A stretch of DNA of 64,000 bases. Origin: CBDDHT01 sp965227905. GTDB lineage: Bacteria > Pseudomonadota > Alphaproteobacteria > Rhizobiales > Methyloligellaceae. Position numbers and translations under genes: made by a program. The notes under the pieces were generated by a model that was not told the origin of the DNA, made no database searches, and saw nothing but the letters and a program-made list of their open reading frames with translations. The DNA lies in contig OZ245780.1 in NCBI GenBank assembly GCA_965227905.1, positions 5,208,001 to 5,272,000 on the forward strand. Reading direction: 5' to 3'. Numbering within the stretch: position 1 is the first letter of the stretch; every line of letters starts with the position of its first letter. This document shows, piece after piece, positions 19,992-28,964 of this stretch.

Positions 19992-20483
19992 GTGACACAC
20001 CAAAAACGAAACAGAACCTGGTCCAGCCTGATCTTGGCCACGATGCTCATCGGGATATCGACGAGCATGGTCACTGCGGCAAGTATCAGAGTGGAAGGCG
20101 ATCGGCCGAACCAGGACCTGAGAATTCACTTGGAGAATGCCAGTGTCGAGCGCGCTTTGGGCATACTCTCCAAAAAATTCGGGTTCGAATACATCGGCCC
20201 TGCCAACGGAAAATCATCATCGAATGTTTCGATGACGTTGTCGGGAACGCTGGACACAATCCTGGGGCGCCTGCTGCGCAATCGAAACCACTCCATTGTC
20301 CGCGCTGCAAGCAGTCCCGGCCAAATACGACGTGTCGTACTGATCGATTCACGGCTTGGATCAAAACAGGTTCGCACCGAAAGACCAGGGTATCGGCGTT
20401 CAAAACCGACGCCCGCAAGAGTGAAGGCCAAAGATCCAAAAACGGCGCCTAAGCAATCGCTCCAGACGCAACGAAAGCCCTAA
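19992..20483 (+). CDS. Exported protein with secretin N-terminal (STN)-like segment, type II secretion-linked
   Basis: A GTG start follows GAGGAAG by 8 nt. The 163-residue product has a signal peptide (SLILATMLIGISTSMVTAA). A stretch of about 75 residues (IHLENASVERALGILSKKFGFEYIG to TLDTILGRLLRNRNHSIV) resembles the STN domain of secretins and TonB receptors. The tail is rich in Lys, Arg and Pro. The prepilin peptidase gene begins 7 nt after its stop, so the two are probably co-transcribed. The STN match suggests a periplasmic role with secretin GspD. This is a family-level inference, not a known component. Confidence 0.65.
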   Translation: MTHQKRNRTWSSLILATMLIGISTSMVTAASIRVEGDRPNQDLRIHLENASVERALGILSKKFGFEYIGPANGKSSSNVSMTLSGTLDTILGRLLRNRNHSIVRAASSPGQIRRVVLIDSRLGSKQVRTERPGYRRSKPTPARVKAKDPKTAPKQSLQTQRKP

Positions 20484-20490
20484 GCCAGGA

Positions 20491-21078
20491 ATGGTCCCGC
20501 ACATGCTGCCATCCACGACCACGTTCGAGCGAACCAGAATTGTCGGACTTCTTCTTTCCGTTCCGGTGATCTTTCTTTCGTTCGCGTTGTTTACAGGTGT
20601 TCAGTCGATTCTATCAAGTTTGCTGGGCTGCGCCATGTTGGCGATTGCCTTGAGCGACGCACGCAGCTTCATTGTGCCCGACCGGATCTCTCTTCCGATG
20701 ATTCCTCTTGGGCTATTTGCGGCCAGCCTGACTGCGTCGACCATGGACCCAAATATGGCAGTCCTTCATCACAGTGCAGCGGCTTTGCTTGCTGGGACAG
20801 GATTTTACGCCCTATCACGCGGTTTCGTCTTGGTTCGAGGACATGAAGGCCTCGGTCTTGGAGACGTAAAACTCGCTGCCGCAGCGGGCGCGTGGGTCGG
20901 CTTCGAAGGTGTCACTCTTGTTGTCCTGCTCGCTTCTCTGGGCGCGATTGCATTCGTACTGCTCTTGAGGTTGTTCCAGGGCCAAACCATCGACCGTCGG
21001 ACCATGATCCCGTTCGGCGCATTCCTTGCACCCGCAATATGGGTTGTTTGGTCGGTCCTTCAGATCAACGCACTCTGA
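20491..21078 (+). CDS. Short prepilin peptidase (A24 family, GspO-like)
   Basis: The 195-residue polytopic membrane protein should process the type IV prepilin-like leaders of GspG-K. The two catalytic aspartates of the A24 family are visible in SDARSFIVPDR and in GLGLGDVKL (the GxGD motif). The usual N-terminal cytoplasmic methylation domain with its paired CxxC motifs is absent, as in the short A24/CpaA-type enzymes. An AGGA site precedes the ATG. Position within the type II secretion locus supports GspO function. N-methylation may be missing or done by another protein. Confidence 0.85.
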   Translation: MVPHMLPSTTTFERTRIVGLLLSVPVIFLSFALFTGVQSILSSLLGCAMLAIALSDARSFIVPDRISLPMIPLGLFAASLTASTMDPNMAVLHHSAAALLAGTGFYALSRGFVLVRGHEGLGLGDVKLAAAAGAWVGFEGVTLVVLLASLGAIAFVLLLRLFQGQTIDRRTMIPFGAFLAPAIWVVWSVLQINAL

Positions 21079-21123
21079 GGCAATCGAACGGACATCGACA
21101 ATTCGATCTCGACGATTGCTCTT

Positions 21124-23535
21124 CTAATCGTTGATCCACATATCAACCCCGGATACATGACCGCTTGTACCGTCCTTGTAGCTGCGCCTTCGTGCAGGGG
21201 CCGGCTTGGCTGGTATTATTTCGGTCGTAAACGGTTTCGGGAGATGGGCGGGCTTCGCTCTTCGCCGTTCCGGCCATCGCTGATACTTTCGTTTGCGCTT
21301 GGGTACCAGCGAACTGAGGCGGGAGCGCAACTCTTCAGCGATCAAGCTGGCTTCGACGGCATTGCGGATAACCTGCGGTCGGAGAAATACGACCAGTTCG
21401 GTCCGTTCCGATTGGTTGTCTGTCCGACCTGGAAACTTGCCTAGCAGAGGCACTTTCTCCCAAATCGGCACGCGGTTTTTCGTGTTGTTTTTGCGCTCGG
21501 CAATCAATCCACCGAGGACGACCATTTGACCGCTTTGAACAGAGATGGTGCTGGCAATACGGCGTTGTGAGATTGTCGGTGTCAGGCTGCCGGGAGCCCC
21601 GGCAGGCGTCGCATTCACAACCGCCGAAATCTCTTGCTCAATCTCCATCGTCACCACACCTTCATTATTGATGCGTGGTGTCACCTTGAGGATCACGCCA
21701 GTATCCCGGAATTCAATGTTATTGACGATCGGCGCTTCGGGATCCGTCACGCTCTGGGCCGAACGCGTGGCAATCGGCACCTCGTTACCGACCTGCAAGG
21801 TGGCCGGTTGATTGTCGAGAACGACGACGGAAGGGGAGGAAACGACTCGGACGCTGGTTTCGTTTGCAATGGCGTCCAGAACCAGTTTTGGTGAGGCCCT
21901 CAGGCCCACGAGGTAACTCAAGCCCGGCAGGTCGGGGGCAATGTCCAGTGCATTGCCATTTGTAAAACCTCCCAGGCGATTGTTCTCATTATTTCGCAGG
22001 AAGACCTGCACACCATAGCGAAGATTGTCATTCAATGTCACTTCGGCAAGCGTTGCGTTGATGATCACCTGCGCCGGTGCCCGATCGAGATCCCGCAGTA
22101 CGGGTTTCATCTTTGCAAAGACCAGACCGGAGGTGCGTATAATCAGATTGTTTTTGACATCGTCTGCCACGACACGAACGAAGTCGCTCTGACTGGCATC
22201 GCGAACGCCCGAGCGTGTGCTGGCGGTCGTGACAGCCGGCACCCCTGCTTGCGTTTCCTCTCCACCTAAGTCTGCTGCTGCTGCATCTGGATCTGAGATA
22301 TCGGTGCCATCGTCGCCTGGTGATACGTCATCGGTCGTATCCGACGTCGACAGCGATGAATCTCCAGAGAATATGTCGTTGATCAGCTTCGCGAGATCCT
22401 TCGCCTTGCCGTTCTCCACGTGATAGACAAATGTCCGGATTTCAGCCTCATTTGTTCTATCAAGACGTTTGATCCAGGTTTCGGCCCGGCGAAGATAGGT
22501 GGCGCGATTGGTCATCACCAAAACGGCTTTCAACCGTGCCATCGGCTCGAAACGCACGACATTTTTGCCAAGTCCATCAGACTCTGACTGAAATATCTGT
22601 TCGAGTTCACGAATGATGTTTTCCGGCGTCGCATGACGAAGCGGATAGATCCCAACCGATTGTCCCTTCATCCAGTCCGCATCGAACTGAGCTGCGACAT
22701 CGAGCAGCGACCGACGCTCCTGGCCCGTGCCTCGGACCATTAGGAGGTTTTGATGCACATCGGCGCGCAAAGCGCCCGACTTCGCAACAAAGGCAGAGAG
22801 GACACGAAGCACGGTCTCCGAGGAAACGAACTGCAGCGGGAACACTGAAATCCCGTATCCGGGACCGACGCGGTTCGCTTCATCAGCATAGTCGACCGCG
22901 ACGGCGCCACCATTCTTGATCACCGTCTCTGCGACAATGCGAAATCCGTTCTCCTGACGAACAAGCGAACCACGGTTCATCTGAAGAACCGTCTCTAACG
23001 CTGTTAGAAGCTCGTCCCGGGAAACGGCCCGACCGGTAGACAGCGTAACGGTTCCCTGAACGCGTGCATCATAGACATAGGGAATCCTGAGCGTATCTTT
23101 GAGAATGACTTTTGTGAGTTCAGGCAGCGGCGCATCGGAGAAGTTGAGTTCATAACCTTCGCCAGTTTTCCTGATACCGCGTTTTCCCGGAATCGAAGCA
23201 TTGGCTGAACGCCGCTTGTTCGTGAAGACACTATCGTCGCCGGGAAAACTTGCATTCGTGTTTCGGCGCCACCTAGGATCGCTCGCACCAGGACCGGCCG
23301 GACCTTCCGGACTGACCGGCGAGAGATCGGCATTCGCCAGTTCGTTGAATACAGTCGGCTCCTTGAGACGCGCTGTGCGGTCTTTGCTTCGGCAGGATGC
23401 CAATGCGATGGCTACCAGGACCGTGAGCATGACCATAGCGAAGCGGCTGTACATCCAAGATTCGCGCACGCGCGCCATGGATGGCCGGAAAGCCATAGAA
23501 TCTGCTGCAGACGCAGGAGTACGTTTGGCGGTCAT
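21124..23535 (-). CDS. gspD: Type II secretion secretin GspD
   Basis: The 803-residue protein forms the outer-membrane channel. The N terminus is a lipoprotein-type signal (VAIALASCRS, Cys48 from this start), preceded by about 28 extra residues; a start at Met28 is possible. N0-N3 periplasmic domains follow (LSFSDAPLPELTKVILKDTL and later FVYHVENGKAKDLAKLINDIF). An acidic, low-complexity insert comes next (SSLSTSDTTDDVSPGDDGTD). The secretin core has VRVVSSPSVVVLDNQPATLQVGNEVPIAT and VVLGGLIAERK. The gene faces away from gspE and shares the 23.5-23.9 kb promoter region with it. A lipidated GspD may need no separate pilotin; none is seen. Confidence 0.93.
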   Translation of the reverse strand: MTAKRTPASAADSMAFRPSMARVRESWMYSRFAMVMLTVLVAIALASCRSKDRTARLKEPTVFNELANADLSPVSPEGPAGPGASDPRWRRNTNASFPGDDSVFTNKRRSANASIPGKRGIRKTGEGYELNFSDAPLPELTKVILKDTLRIPYVYDARVQGTVTLSTGRAVSRDELLTALETVLQMNRGSLVRQENGFRIVAETVIKNGGAVAVDYADEANRVGPGYGISVFPLQFVSSETVLRVLSAFVAKSGALRADVHQNLLMVRGTGQERRSLLDVAAQFDADWMKGQSVGIYPLRHATPENIIRELEQIFQSESDGLGKNVVRFEPMARLKAVLVMTNRATYLRRAETWIKRLDRTNEAEIRTFVYHVENGKAKDLAKLINDIFSGDSSLSTSDTTDDVSPGDDGTDISDPDAAAADLGGEETQAGVPAVTTASTRSGVRDASQSDFVRVVADDVKNNLIIRTSGLVFAKMKPVLRDLDRAPAQVIINATLAEVTLNDNLRYGVQVFLRNNENNRLGGFTNGNALDIAPDLPGLSYLVGLRASPKLVLDAIANETSVRVVSSPSVVVLDNQPATLQVGNEVPIATRSAQSVTDPEAPIVNNIEFRDTGVILKVTPRINNEGVVTMEIEQEISAVVNATPAGAPGSLTPTISQRRIASTISVQSGQMVVLGGLIAERKNNTKNRVPIWEKVPLLGKFPGRTDNQSERTELVVFLRPQVIRNAVEASLIAEELRSRLSSLVPKRKRKYQRWPERRRAKPAHLPKPFTTEIIPAKPAPARRRSYKDGTSGHVSGVDMWIND

Positions 23536-23884
23536 GAGTGCCCTGGCGTTGTGATCCGAACAATCGACGAACCGTTACGCGCTCCATACGGATCAAATCC
23601 GAAGGCAGAGCCGTCTCGCCACCCATACAAATTCGACTCGCGATTAACGAATCGTAGGCTTCATAAAATCGCAATTGCCCTTAGCAATCGGTTAACGACG
23701 GAGCGAAATCCCGGAAATGCAGGCATTAGCGTTCCGCAAAGCATGCTCTCGTTAATGGTGAACAGCGTTCTGTGTGCACGCGCGGACAGACTGTCGTTAA
23801 CGTCATTCCACCCAAGTGGGCGCGAGGCGGATCTGAAAACATCGCGTGGCCCCAAAATTGCTTCTGTCGTGGCCAGAGGCGCCA
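23536..23884. promoter_or_regulatory. Divergent gspD/gspE promoter region with repeated TTAAC-like half-sites
   Basis: This 349-bp gap has no gene. It contains TTAA half-sites in gattaacgaa (about 23645), ggttaacgac (about 23693), cgttaatggt (about 23754) and cgttaacgtc (about 23797). These are not at the 7-nt spacing of a full CtrA site. Promoters for both directions must lie here. Confidence 0.45.
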
Positions 23885-25558
23885 ATGATCACACTGGAAC
23901 AATATTTGGTCGACCGCGGCATAGTGTCGGTGGACGATCTGGACAAGGCAGAACGCTTGGCCCGTAAAACGGACGAGCGGCTCAGTGCCGTTCTGCATCG
24001 CATGGCGCTCGTAACCGGAAACGCGCTTGCCGACGCCTTTGCACATGTGCACGACGTACCGCTGGTGGACGATGACGAATGGCCCGCCTCACCCGCTAAC
24101 GGCCACGCCATCCCTCTGACATTTCTTCGCAACAAAAAGATATTCCCGCTTGCGGAAAATGACGACGGGATCGTTGTCGCAATCTCCGACCCGGGCGATC
24201 GATTCACCCTCGATGCCATTCGCCTCGCAACAGACAGACCCATTGTCCCCAAGGTTGCCGCAATTGAAGATATCGAGGCCGCAATCGAGCGGGCGGCCAA
24301 CCAGAATGGAACGCCTGTCGAACATGTTGAGATCGGTGTCGATGATCACCCTTTGGACGATATCGAACATCTGAGAGATCTGGCACTGGACACACCCGTT
24401 GTCCGCTATGTGAACGAACTCTTCGAAGACGCTGTCCGATCAAGGGCGACAGACATTCATGTCGAACCCTTCGACAATCACCTGTCGCTGCGCATGCGTG
24501 TCGACGGAATGCTGCGAGACATGAAGCCGCCACCCCACAGTTTGGGCAAGGCGGTCGTTTCCCGGATCAAGATCCTCGCAGGATTGAACATCGCCGAGCG
24601 GCGCCTTCCGCAGGATGGGCGCGCGCGCTTGCGAATGGATGGGCATCAGTTGGACCTGCGTATCGCCACGATGCCGACAATCCATGGCGAAGCTGTCGCC
24701 ATTCGTCTTCTCGACAATGTTCGACGCGTGCTCGACCTTGCAAAACTGGGATACATCCAGTCGGACGAAGACATTCTGCGACGCAATCTCGCAGCGCCTC
24801 ACGGCATGATAATCGTGACAGGCCCGACAGGTAGCGGCAAGACAACAACGCTTGCAACAGCACTCTCGATCCTCAATCAGACCGAACGCAAGATCCTCAC
24901 AATTGAAGATCCGATCGAATATGAGCTCCAGGGAGTCAATCAGACACAAGCCAAACCCGAAATCGGATTGACTTTCGCAGCGGCGCTAAGGGCATTCCTC
25001 CGACACGACCCCGACGTCATCATGGTCGGGGAGATGCGTGATCGTGAAACCGCTCAGATCGGCATTCACGCCGCTCTCACCGGTCATCTCGTTCTTACGA
25101 CCTTGCATACCAATACGGCTGCCGGCGCCGTAACACGGCTCCTGGACATGGGTGTCGATGCCTATCTCCTGGCCTCTTCGCTGAATTGTGTTGTGGCGCA
25201 GAGACTCGTTCGCCTTCTGTGTTCGAACTGCCGAAAACCGTATCGTGGACGTCCGGATCTTTCGGAAGCGTCACTGAGCGCTGCGCAGATCGGCAACGAA
25301 GATGCAATAGAGTTGTGGCGCGGGGACGGATGCGACCGCTGCGGCGGGACCGGCTACCGCGACCGGATCGCGATCTCCGAGATCCTCGATGTCGATGAGA
25401 ACATCCGACGCCTTATCAAGCCTGGCGTTTCAGCGCCGGAAATCGAACAGACAGCGCGAGCAGGTGGCATGACGCCGATGGTCGCAGACGGTCTCAACAA
25501 ATGTCGCAACGGATTGACCACACCGGACGAGGTTCGGCGGGTCACCTTGGAATTCTGA
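23885..25558 (+). CDS. gspE: Type II secretion ATPase GspE
   Basis: The hexameric cytoplasmic ATPase drives pseudopilus assembly. From the ATG at 23885 (SD-like CAGAGG; an upstream GTG at 23846 is an alternative) it has 557 residues. The N-terminal GspE domain covers about residues 1-150. Walker A GPTGSGKTT is at 313-321, with the Asp box (LTIEDPIEYEL), Walker B (PDVIMVGEMRD) and His box (LTGHLVLTTLHTN) after it. A zinc-binding pair of CxxC motifs (LCSNCRKPY and CDRCGGTGY) is kept. gspF starts 8 nt after its stop. Confidence 0.95.
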   Translation: MITLEQYLVDRGIVSVDDLDKAERLARKTDERLSAVLHRMALVTGNALADAFAHVHDVPLVDDDEWPASPANGHAIPLTFLRNKKIFPLAENDDGIVVAISDPGDRFTLDAIRLATDRPIVPKVAAIEDIEAAIERAANQNGTPVEHVEIGVDDHPLDDIEHLRDLALDTPVVRYVNELFEDAVRSRATDIHVEPFDNHLSLRMRVDGMLRDMKPPPHSLGKAVVSRIKILAGLNIAERRLPQDGRARLRMDGHQLDLRIATMPTIHGEAVAIRLLDNVRRVLDLAKLGYIQSDEDILRRNLAAPHGMIIVTGPTGSGKTTTLATALSILNQTERKILTIEDPIEYELQGVNQTQAKPEIGLTFAAALRAFLRHDPDVIMVGEMRDRETAQIGIHAALTGHLVLTTLHTNTAAGAVTRLLDMGVDAYLLASSLNCVVAQRLVRLLCSNCRKPYRGRPDLSEASLSAAQIGNEDAIELWRGDGCDRCGGTGYRDRIAISEILDVDENIRRLIKPGVSAPEIEQTARAGGMTPMVADGLNKCRNGLTTPDEVRRVTLEF

Positions 25559-25566
25559 GGCCGGCG

Positions 25567-26784
25567 ATGACACTTTTTCATTACAAGGCAATTGACCGCG
25601 CCGGAGCATCCATTAACGGGGAAATGGAAGCTACCGACCGCGCCGTCGTTCTGGATCAGTTGAGTCAGAACGGTGCATTCGCTGTCGAAGTGGCCGCGAT
25701 CACGAGCAAAACGGGGTCGTCAAAGCGAACTTTTTTTTCCTTCGGCAACAAAGTTTCGAAGGACGAGGTCACGATCCTCACACGTGAACTCGCCATGTTG
25801 CTGCAGGCCGGCCTGACGTTAGACCAGGCCTTGGGATTGCTGGAGGAGGATCAATCGAAACGCCGCTTGAAGGCGCTTATCGGACGCCTCCGTTTCTCAC
25901 TCAACGAAGGCAAAACCTTTGCCAACGCTCTTGAGACGCAAGGCTCCGTCTTTCCGCCGGTCTATACAAACATGGTACGCGTAGCAGAGGCGACAGGAAC
26001 GCTTCAAGACATACTTGAACAGATTGCCGAGTCCCGCGAGCGCGAGCAAAAGCTCAGAGCTAAAGTCCTCTCGGCTGCCCTGTATCCAGGGTTCCTCATC
26101 GTCTCCGCGATCGCAATGATCGTACTGCTTCTGACATTCGTCGTACCGCGCTTCAAAGAGATGATCGAAGGTGCTGGCGCCGCGGTGCCGGATGGCGCCA
26201 AACTCGTCATTGCCGCGTCGGATTGGCTCAATACCAATTGGCAGCTCTTCATTGTTGCCATTCTGGCAACTCTCCTCTGCATCTTACTTTTGTCGAGCCG
26301 CCCATGGTTCCGAAAGCAGGTCGACCGATTAGTCCTGCGCCTTCCTGTTCTCGGTACTTTTGCACGCCTTAATCTCTCGATACGCCTCTGCCGTACTCTC
26401 AGTACGCTTCTCACGAGCGGCATCGATCTTCCCGAAGCCCTGTTGCTGTCGCGCCGCGTCGTTACCGCCCCTTCAGCAAGCGACACATTGGGTATGTCCT
26501 ACGAAGCCTTGCGCAAAGGCCAGAGCTTCATCGCCCCACTTGCGGCCTCAAAACTGTTTCCTTCGGTCATGATCAACATGCTGAAAGTCGGTGAAGAGAC
26601 CGGCAATCTCGCACCCAGTACGCGCTATCTCGCACAGATGTTCGAAGACAAGCTGGATCTGCGCGTGCAGCGAACCATGACCATTTTGGAGCCTGCCATC
26701 ATCCTACTCGTCGCGGGTCTCGTGGCGGGCATCATCATTGCAATCCTTGGAGCGGTGATCAGCGTGAATGATCTCGCCCTATGA
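25567..26784 (+). CDS. gspF: Type II secretion inner-membrane platform protein GspF
   Basis: The 405-residue protein has two GspF repeats (LTRELAMLLQAGLTLDQALGLL near residue 75 and LCRTLSTLLTSGIDLPEALLL near 280). Three hydrophobic segments are at about 170-190 (LIVSAIAMIVLLLTFVVP), 225-245 and at the C terminus (ILLVAGLVAGIIIAILGAV). The ATG at 25567 fits the usual MTLFHYKAIDRAG start better than upstream alternatives. It would couple GspE to pseudopilin assembly. Confidence 0.95.
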   Translation: MTLFHYKAIDRAGASINGEMEATDRAVVLDQLSQNGAFAVEVAAITSKTGSSKRTFFSFGNKVSKDEVTILTRELAMLLQAGLTLDQALGLLEEDQSKRRLKALIGRLRFSLNEGKTFANALETQGSVFPPVYTNMVRVAEATGTLQDILEQIAESREREQKLRAKVLSAALYPGFLIVSAIAMIVLLLTFVVPRFKEMIEGAGAAVPDGAKLVIAASDWLNTNWQLFIVAILATLLCILLLSSRPWFRKQVDRLVLRLPVLGTFARLNLSIRLCRTLSTLLTSGIDLPEALLLSRRVVTAPSASDTLGMSYEALRKGQSFIAPLAASKLFPSVMINMLKVGEETGNLAPSTRYLAQMFEDKLDLRVQRTMTILEPAIILLVAGLVAGIIIAILGAVISVNDLAL

Positions 26785-26804
26785 CGTTTTCAGGAGACCT
26801 AGAC

Positions 26805-27281
26805 ATGGGCTCAGTCAGCCAAACCGAAACGGTCAATTTGTCCCAAAGCGCGAAGAATGATCATACTCAGCGTAGGGGCGAATCTGGTTTTACCCTGGTC
26901 GAACTTCTCGTCGTGATGGCGATCCTGGCACTGCTTGCAAGCCTAGTCGCGCCTCGCGTGCTCGCCTATCTCGGGACATCACGAACAAAGACAGCAGAAC
27001 TGCAAATCGAGAACCTGACCACGTCGCTGGAACTCTTCAAACTCGACACGGGGCGATATCCCAAAACCCAAGACGGCTTGGCAGCACTAGTCTCAAAGAC
27101 TGGCAACCATCGCAATTGGAACGGTCCTTATCTGAAGGGCGCAAAGTTGCCGTCGGATCCATGGGGCAACCCGTACCGCTATCGGTATCCGGGTCGTCAT
27201 GGCGAATTCGACATCTACTCTTTCGGCGCCGACAACCGACAAGGTGGCAAAGGTGAAGATGCCGACGTTAAAAACTGGTAA
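26805..27281 (+). CDS. gspG: Major pseudopilin GspG
   Basis: The protein has 158 residues from the ATG at 26805, which has AGGAG 8 nt upstream; an in-frame ATG at 26781 overlaps gspF. A leader of about 27 residues ends RRGESG, then FTLVELLVVMAILALLASLVAP with Glu at +5. The C-terminal part keeps the calcium-site region of GspG (GPYLKGAKLPSDPWGNPYRYRYPG to FDIYSFGADNRQGG). It is the main subunit of the type II pseudopilus after prepilin peptidase cleavage. Confidence 0.95.
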   Translation: MGSVSQTETVNLSQSAKNDHTQRRGESGFTLVELLVVMAILALLASLVAPRVLAYLGTSRTKTAELQIENLTTSLELFKLDTGRYPKTQDGLAALVSKTGNHRNWNGPYLKGAKLPSDPWGNPYRYRYPGRHGEFDIYSFGADNRQGGKGEDADVKNW

Positions 27282-27741
27282 TGCACCATGGGGCAGCAAT
27301 CAATCCGGTTTTACGCTCTTCGAGGTTCTGATCGTTCTGGGAATCATTTCATTGATTGCCGGCGCGATCTTTCTCGTGCCGAAAGCCGGTTCGGGAACGG
27401 CAAACCTGAAATCGACCGCTTTTTCCGCTGCAGCTCTTCTCCGTCAGGCTCGCTCAAGGGCGATCGTCCATGGCCGGGAGGTCTCGGTCCTCGTGGATCT
27501 CTCCCGACGTGTCATACGGTCCGGCAATGGTGTCAAACCAATCCGCATCGGCAAGGGTATCAAAGTCGCGATGAGCGGCGCCGCCGGCGAGCACAGATCA
27601 GTACGCGCAGCCGGCATTCGCTTCTTTCCGAACGGCAGCTCGACGGGTGGAAAAATACGGTTCTCGTCCAATGAGCAGACAATTGGCATCGATATCAACT
27701 GGCTCACAGGACGTGTCTCCATTGGCCATCGACGCAAATAG
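27259..27741 (+). CDS. gspH: Minor pseudopilin GspH
   Basis: The 160-residue product overlaps the end of gspG by 23 nt, with an AGGTGAAG-type site just before the ATG. The prepilin motif is NQSG/FTLFEVLIVLGIISLIAG. A GspH-type region follows (AAALLRQARSRAIVHGREVSVLVDLSRR). Position between gspG and gspI supports the call. Confidence 0.9.
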   Translation: MPTLKTGNAPWGSNQSGFTLFEVLIVLGIISLIAGAIFLVPKAGSGTANLKSTAFSAAALLRQARSRAIVHGREVSVLVDLSRRVIRSGNGVKPIRIGKGIKVAMSGAAGEHRSVRAAGIRFFPNGSSTGGKIRFSSNEQTIGIDINWLTGRVSIGHRRK

Positions 27742-28147
27742 ACAGGCTCATGGTTCGGCCGGCTTCACATTGCTTGAAACCCTCGTGGCACTAAGCATTC
27801 TGACGATTGCGTTCTCTTCGCTATTCGGTGCGTTTTCAGGTGGCTTGCGAGCCGTCAAAACGTCGGATGACTACATTGCAGCACTGAATTTGGCGGAAAC
27901 ACTGCTAGCCGACCACACAGGAGATCGGGATTTCAGACCCGGCAAGGAACGCGGTGTCTCGCGCCAGTTTTCCTGGACGGTCGATATCACGCCGGCCGGC
28001 AGTTCAAACGGGTCATCGAGTGAAAACTTGGAGGATTGGTCTCTTTTCAACATCTCTGTGCGCGTTGTGTGGGCCCGCAAACGTGAACTCCGGCTCGCAA
28101 CGATACGTTTGGGAAAACGGCGGGAGCGCGACAATGACCGCCTTTGA
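27671..28147 (+). CDS. gspI: Minor pseudopilin GspI
   Basis: The 158-residue product overlaps gspH by 71 nt; a later start is possible. The prepilin motif is GSAG/FTLLETLVALSILTIAFSSLF. LNLAETLLADH matches the conserved early GspI region. It would be part of the GspH-I-J-K tip complex. The overlap with neighbours implies translational coupling. Confidence 0.9.
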   Translation: MSRQLASISTGSQDVSPLAIDANRQAHGSAGFTLLETLVALSILTIAFSSLFGAFSGGLRAVKTSDDYIAALNLAETLLADHTGDRDFRPGKERGVSRQFSWTVDITPAGSSNGSSSENLEDWSLFNISVRVVWARKRELRLATIRLGKRRERDNDRL

Positions 28148-28964
28148 TTTATCCTCTCGCGAAGCCGGATTCACGCTAATCGAAATGCTTGTCAGCGTCG
28201 TGCTCATGGGACTTGTTCTTGCCGGACTGGGTGCCGGTCTGTCGACGATAGCCAAGGGTTGGGACCGTCACAGCGGACATCTTGCCAATCAAGATATGCT
28301 GATACGCGCTCAAACTCAGTTGGTTCGCGATTTGGGATCGATCGAGCGGGTCAGCTGGACGACATCAACGTCATCGCGACAAGTAGAAAGCGACACTGAC
28401 ACGCCGCAAAACCAGGCCTCGGAGAATGAACCAGACAATACCAATGACAGTCCGCCGCGCTTCATCTTCAAAGGGGAACCCGATCGCGTCCGCTTTATAG
28501 CAATCGAACCTCCCCGGCCATCCCGGCCCGGACCCTATATTCTGTCCTATGGGGCATCGAAGGGAGGAAAACTCGTCCGATCACGTGTCCGCTTCCATCC
28601 CGACATCAAAGACTTCGACATCCTTTCTTTCAAAGATCCGGTCACACTGATCGCCGGCTCATACCGATACCGGTTCAGCTATGGAGAACGATACTCGGCT
28701 GAAGACGGAATTTCGGATGCGTTGCGTTGGTTTCCGAGCTGGCCGCACGAGGACAAACTTCCGTCTCTAATCAAGTTTGAGGTCCGACACGCGCGCACCG
28801 GTGCCTTGGCATTGGCGCCGATCGTGGTGCGGCCACGGATCGATGCGGAACCGGCATGCGCCAAGAACCGAAAAGCGTCAGCCGGTTGCACTGTCGATCT
28901 CAAGCTCAAAAAGGATACCGAGCGTCAAGAAGACGAACAGGAGGTCGGCAATGCCAAAGAATAA
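28134..28964 (+). CDS. gspJ: Minor pseudopilin GspJ
   Basis: The 276-residue product starts at the ATG in CGGGAGCGCGACAATG and overlaps gspI by 14 nt. The prepilin motif is REAG/FTLIEMLVSVVLMGLVLAGLG, followed by QLVRDLGSIERV. The middle holds an acidic insert (about residues 85-105, rich in Glu, Asp, Asn and Thr). The C terminus is unusually charged (about the last 20 residues are Lys/Glu-rich). Confidence 0.9.
   Translation: MTAFDLSSREAGFTLIEMLVSVVLMGLVLAGLGAGLSTIAKGWDRHSGHLANQDMLIRAQTQLVRDLGSIERVSWTTSTSSRQVESDTDTPQNQASENEPDNTNDSPPRFIFKGEPDRVRFIAIEPPRPSRPGPYILSYGASKGGKLVRSRVRFHPDIKDFDILSFKDPVTLIAGSYRYRFSYGERYSAEDGISDALRWFPSWPHEDKLPSLIKFEVRHARTGALALAPIVVRPRIDAEPACAKNRKASAGCTVDLKLKKDTERQEDEQEVGNAKE

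Noticed and set aside
23640..23800. Full CtrA sites in the gspD-gspE gap
   Set aside because: Several TTAAC half-sites are present, but none has a second TTAA at 7-nt spacing.
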